DNA of 64,000 nt from Patagioenas fasciata. Lineage: Eukaryota; Chordata; Aves; Columbiformes; Columbidae. Below, piece after piece: positions 60,772 to 64,000 of this stretch. Location of the stretch: the NCBI RefSeq assembly GCF_037038585.1, contig NC_092521.1, forward strand, positions 106,222,398-106,286,397, written 5' to 3'. How positions within the stretch are numbered: the first letter of the stretch is position 1; every line of letters starts with the position of its first letter. The notes beneath the pieces are model-generated. The model searched no databases. It was not told the origin of the DNA and worked only from the letters and a program-made list of their open reading frames with translations. A program made the translations under genes and the position numbers.

Positions 60772-63121
60772 CTGCAAAATGAAGATTACAGTCATCAACA
60801 CTGGTAATAAACACCATAAGGAGTAACAGCACTAGTTAAGTGCAAAATGTTAGCTACAATACCAACCAACATCAATAAACTGCTAACTCCAAAAGAGGCA
60901 ACATGATTTTATGACAACAAAACCCCAAAACACCCACCTCCCCAAAAGGCAAACACAGGTTTTTCATTGCTTTCATTATTCTGCCTTTTATTTCCAAAGA
61001 AGGATGAACAAGACACAAGTAAAACCATATTGACAAAGATAAGTAACACCGCTTCAGGTAAAGTCAAAACTGCTGACTGACAAAGCATTATATGTTTGGA
61101 ATGACAAGTTCTTTATTTTGGTATTGGGAGAGTTTGGAAAAACGTGATGCCAAGGTCTTTACAAGAAGAGGCTTCCAAAGCTGCTTAAACAACTCTGACA
61201 CTGAGAAGCTGATTGTTTATTCATCAGCTCCTGACAAGTAAAAAATAGCAGGAGACCACTGGAATCACTGGTTGAATAACAAGAAGATAAACTGATTAGA
61301 TTAAAACACCCACAACCCTTTAATTTCAAAATGGCTCGCCTTCATTTAAAATCTGACAAACATCCAGACTCATAACCAAGTAATTTTAAAGTAGCATTCA
61401 AAATGGTATCAAGGTTGGCTAGGGAACATCAACCTAGGCATTTTTTATGTTTTGATGGCATGACTTGAAAAATCCTGTCAATATCAATGACTTGTGTGGG
61501 AGATCACCACATTTTCAGAAAAAGAGACAGCACACAAAAATCTAGAATTTTGGAAGCATCAAAATTCCTATCAAAAACCATCAGGAACAGATTTGATCAC
61601 ACTGGCTCAGTGTGGCTTCACATCAGAAATTGTTTAGCAGAGGAAAAAAAGTTCAGAGAATGTGGTAGCAAAGCTAGCAAATCTGTCTGTGCAAGCAATA
61701 TCTGCAAAGGCCTATCAGTTGAAACAGATTTTTCTTTTAAAAAGACAGCAGAAATCTTGTTTTCTTACAAATCTTCAAGAAATGTCTTCTTGTTGAAATT
61801 TTCCAAAACCAATGAGGCCTCCAGACACTCAAACATTTAAAATTCATCTTCATTTTGATGTTAATTGCAATAGTTTCCTTAAACACCAGGTCTAATCTTT
61901 GAGTTTTCCAGCAAGTCAGGTTTCCCTTAAATTCATTCTTGTTCCATCTCTCAAAAATGTAATTGACTTCAAGTTAAACCAACTATAGGTAAGATTTCAA
62001 ATCGTCACAGGTAACCAGTTACTGTTTAAAAGGTTTTGTTTTATTTCAGAGGTGTGATTGTGTTCTTAGTGTTGTTTTCTACTCAAACATGTTGATAATA
62101 AAACCTTAATAACCATTACTTTCACAATATATCACTGCTAGTCATTTTCCATCATGCTTTCAAGCTAATTGCTCTCCTGGAGCCTTTTTACATGATATCA
62201 GCTAGGCTATCTGGCTTCATACTTCATTACATTAAAAACCACTAGGGGTAAGTCTGAATACCAAGAGAAAGAAAAGAAAAACTGGGAGAGAAATGGCTGT
62301 TAGCTTTGTTAAGTCCATTTCCACATCTCAAATGCTTATTTTAGAGATACCAGGTTTGAATAAATCACAGGTGTTTTTACACAATTTTGAAGACAACTTG
62401 GATCAAAACAGGAGACATTTCAACTGATACTTTTTTCAATAACACTGAAGATATTAACCATATTTGGAAGATAAAAGGGCAATCAAAGCCTACTTTTGGA
62501 GTAGACTTTATAGTAGTTTTCTAAAGGTAACAGGTTTTTCAATAGTATTCAATAAATACACAAAACATTGCACATTCTAAAAACACTTCCCCACTCTATA
62601 AATTTAGGAGCAGGAGAGTTATCTATACTGAGTTACCCAATACTGGATTAAATAAAGTAGTACACAAGTTGTTTAAGACTGAACAAAAAGGGAAACTTGC
62701 TTTGCATTGAGTCCAAGCTGCATGAACAGTGGATCTTCAGAAGATCAGTCTATTAACCTCCCCTTAGACTCCAGGGGACAATTTAAGTTTAGGTTCAGGT
62801 ATTTTCAAGGGCTTTCCACAAAAGTGCTTATTTATTTCCAACCAAGTAGCACAGTTAAATACTGATAAATTGTTAGGGGAAAAAAAAGAAACATTCAAAC
62901 TAAACTCACTTGCTTGTAAGCACAGTAGATGTAATTTTAAATTACATGATAACCTACTGTTTTCTCCTACCGTGTCTTATTTCCAATAGGAAAGAAGAAA
63001 GAAAAGTAAAGGATTTCAAGAAGGGATTCTGGAAAAAAACTGCTCCTAATCCTAGCTCTGCTATGTATTTCTAGGACAACGCAGAAAATAATATCATGTA
63101 TACATCTCCAGAGGATGAAAC

Positions 63122-63439
63122 TGTAGTGGCAGAGCCCCCCTCCGCCCCGGGGGGATGCCAGCCTGGCTGAGAGGTGAAGTCAGAGACAAAAGAAACTAAA
63201 GGAGCACCATTAGAAGGTAATAACGAGTGAGCAATAGCGGAACACATGCATGCAGAGCGAGTGGACAGCACATGCAGCCTATCATGTTATTGTATAACAC
63301 GAGTTACAACCAATCACATTGTTGTAAGGCGTGGACAGGGCAGCTTTGCTATAAAGCTAGCCTGGTCCGACAATAAAGTGAACTCTGTGAACATCATATT
63401 CGTGTGTCAGGTTCTGTGTCTCGCATGGAAAAAGCAACA
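63122..63439 (+). mobile_element. Solo LTR (318 bp), alpharetrovirus-like, with 5-bp target duplication
   Basis: The element begins TGTAGTGGCAGAG and ends AAGCAACA, and is flanked on both sides by GAAAC (63117-63121 and 63440-63444). Inside, a CCAAT box at 63310-63314, a TATA-like CTATAAAG at 63349-63356 and AATAAA at 63372-63377 are spaced as in a compact U3/R. It is more GC-rich than its surroundings. It lies in an SLC12A7 intron in antisense orientation to the gene. The family is not certain. Confidence 0.8.
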
Positions 63440-63817
63440 GAAACTATGCCAAACACATCTGCATTTGTTAGATCGGTGTTAAATAAAACTGATTTCTTTA
63501 TAAGGTAATTTGTTAAAAGTTAATCACTTGGTTTTTTCAAGAATGTAATTTGATTATAAGCCCAGGGTTCCCAATATTAAAGAAAATAAAAATCTAAGTA
63601 GTATCAGAATTGTCTGATCCTATCAGGAAATTCTATAAAACATTTTGCTACACAAGCCAACCTGTTCTTTAAATATCATTGCTTGTGTCAATAGTAAAAA
63701 TCAATGGTTTATTCAATATTTTACAACAGTTATTCTAATTCAAGATACGAGTTATCCAGACTCAACAGGTAAATACTAATGGACATTACAAGTGTTTGTA
63801 AGATGACTTTTCCATAC

Positions 63818-63986
63818 CTCTTCAGCCTTCTGAGTTTCTGTACATTTATCCAAGTAGACTCCCTGAAGCACAGAGCCCACAATAGTCAGTCCTTTACCAG
63901 CCTTCAGCTGAGAGGTGAAAGAAAGTAATCTAGGATGTTTCACCAATTGCTCATTATCCAAGTTTAATAAGACCAAAAGTTGGGGT
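63818..63986 (-). CDS. SLC12A7: SLC12A7 exon [10 protein letters not shown]...KAEE (first in window)
   Basis: The first SLC12A7 exon in the window starts after a T-rich tract and GCAG at the right edge and ends GAAGAG|GTATGG. It encodes (R)[18 protein letters not shown] followed by [20 protein letters not shown] and [18 protein letters not shown], the start of the cytoplasmic C-terminal domain of K-Cl cotransporters. The transmembrane part (12 helices) lies outside to the right. Its first base completes an Arg codon begun in the exon before. Confidence 0.96.
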
Positions 63987-64000
63987 CTGCAAAAAAAAAA

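Noticed and set aside
61487-61840. A 117-codon plus-strand frame antisense within an SLC12A7 intron
   Set aside because: No recognisable family, and its length can arise by chance in this much sequence.

Overview
The window is nuclear DNA from a bird, AT-rich and mostly non-coding. The evidence is the dominant repeat family (CR1 LINE fragments, some with the 3' tail ATTCTATG), an ERV-L type endogenous retrovirus whose LTR runs from TGTCCTGG to CGACA, a compact LTR with alpharetrovirus-like spacing of promoter and poly(A) signals, and vertebrate split genes. The species cannot be fixed from the sequence alone.

Layout, left to right. (1) 3-353, plus strand: the last coding exon of a gene that enters from the left, most probably PLEKHG4B by gene order. 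(2) About 0.35-33.3 kb: intergenic DNA with CR1 pieces (6.2, 12.3-12.8, 16.9-17.8, 22.9-23.3, 24.8-26.8, 29.7 and 32.1 kb), a degenerate ~117-bp tandem repeat (about 13.0-13.7 kb), a 5'-truncated and mutated ERV-L provirus with gag, protease, reverse transcriptase, RNase H, integrase and 3' LTR (17.76-22.88 kb), and one stranded exon of a TPPP-like gene on the minus strand (26.78-26.92 kb) cut by a CR1. (3) 33.45-36.54 kb, plus strand: complete two-exon LRRC14B, 516 aa, with a candidate promoter just upstream. (4) 39.6-45.7 kb: a repeat block resembling former subtelomeric DNA. It holds a GGCAA-type pentanucleotide satellite, 2.3 kb of alternating TG/CA satellite with three copies of a non-TG core (one inverted), CCCTAA-like repeats, TTAGGG-like repeats facing the other way, and degenerate minisatellites. 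(5) 46-64 kb, minus strand: the 3' end of SLC12A7 (KCC4, a K-Cl cotransporter), nine exons covering the cytoplasmic C-terminal domain. All splice phases agree and give 433 residues, or 394 if the 39-codon exon at 54562-54678 is skipped. Its introns carry CR1 pieces and a 318-bp solo LTR with a 5-bp target duplication.

LRRC14B and SLC12A7 lie tail to tail about 10 kb apart. In human they are separated on 5p15.33 by roughly 0.8 Mb that includes TPPP. The subtelomere-like block lies exactly between the two genes, and a broken TPPP-like exon lies on the other side of LRRC14B. Together these suggest an old rearrangement. I found no operon-like or plainly new molecular system. The points most worth a second look are this junction block, the TPPP-like remnant, the SLC12A7 exon placed between two regulatory phosphosites, a GC-AG intron, and a CR1 with an internal inversion.
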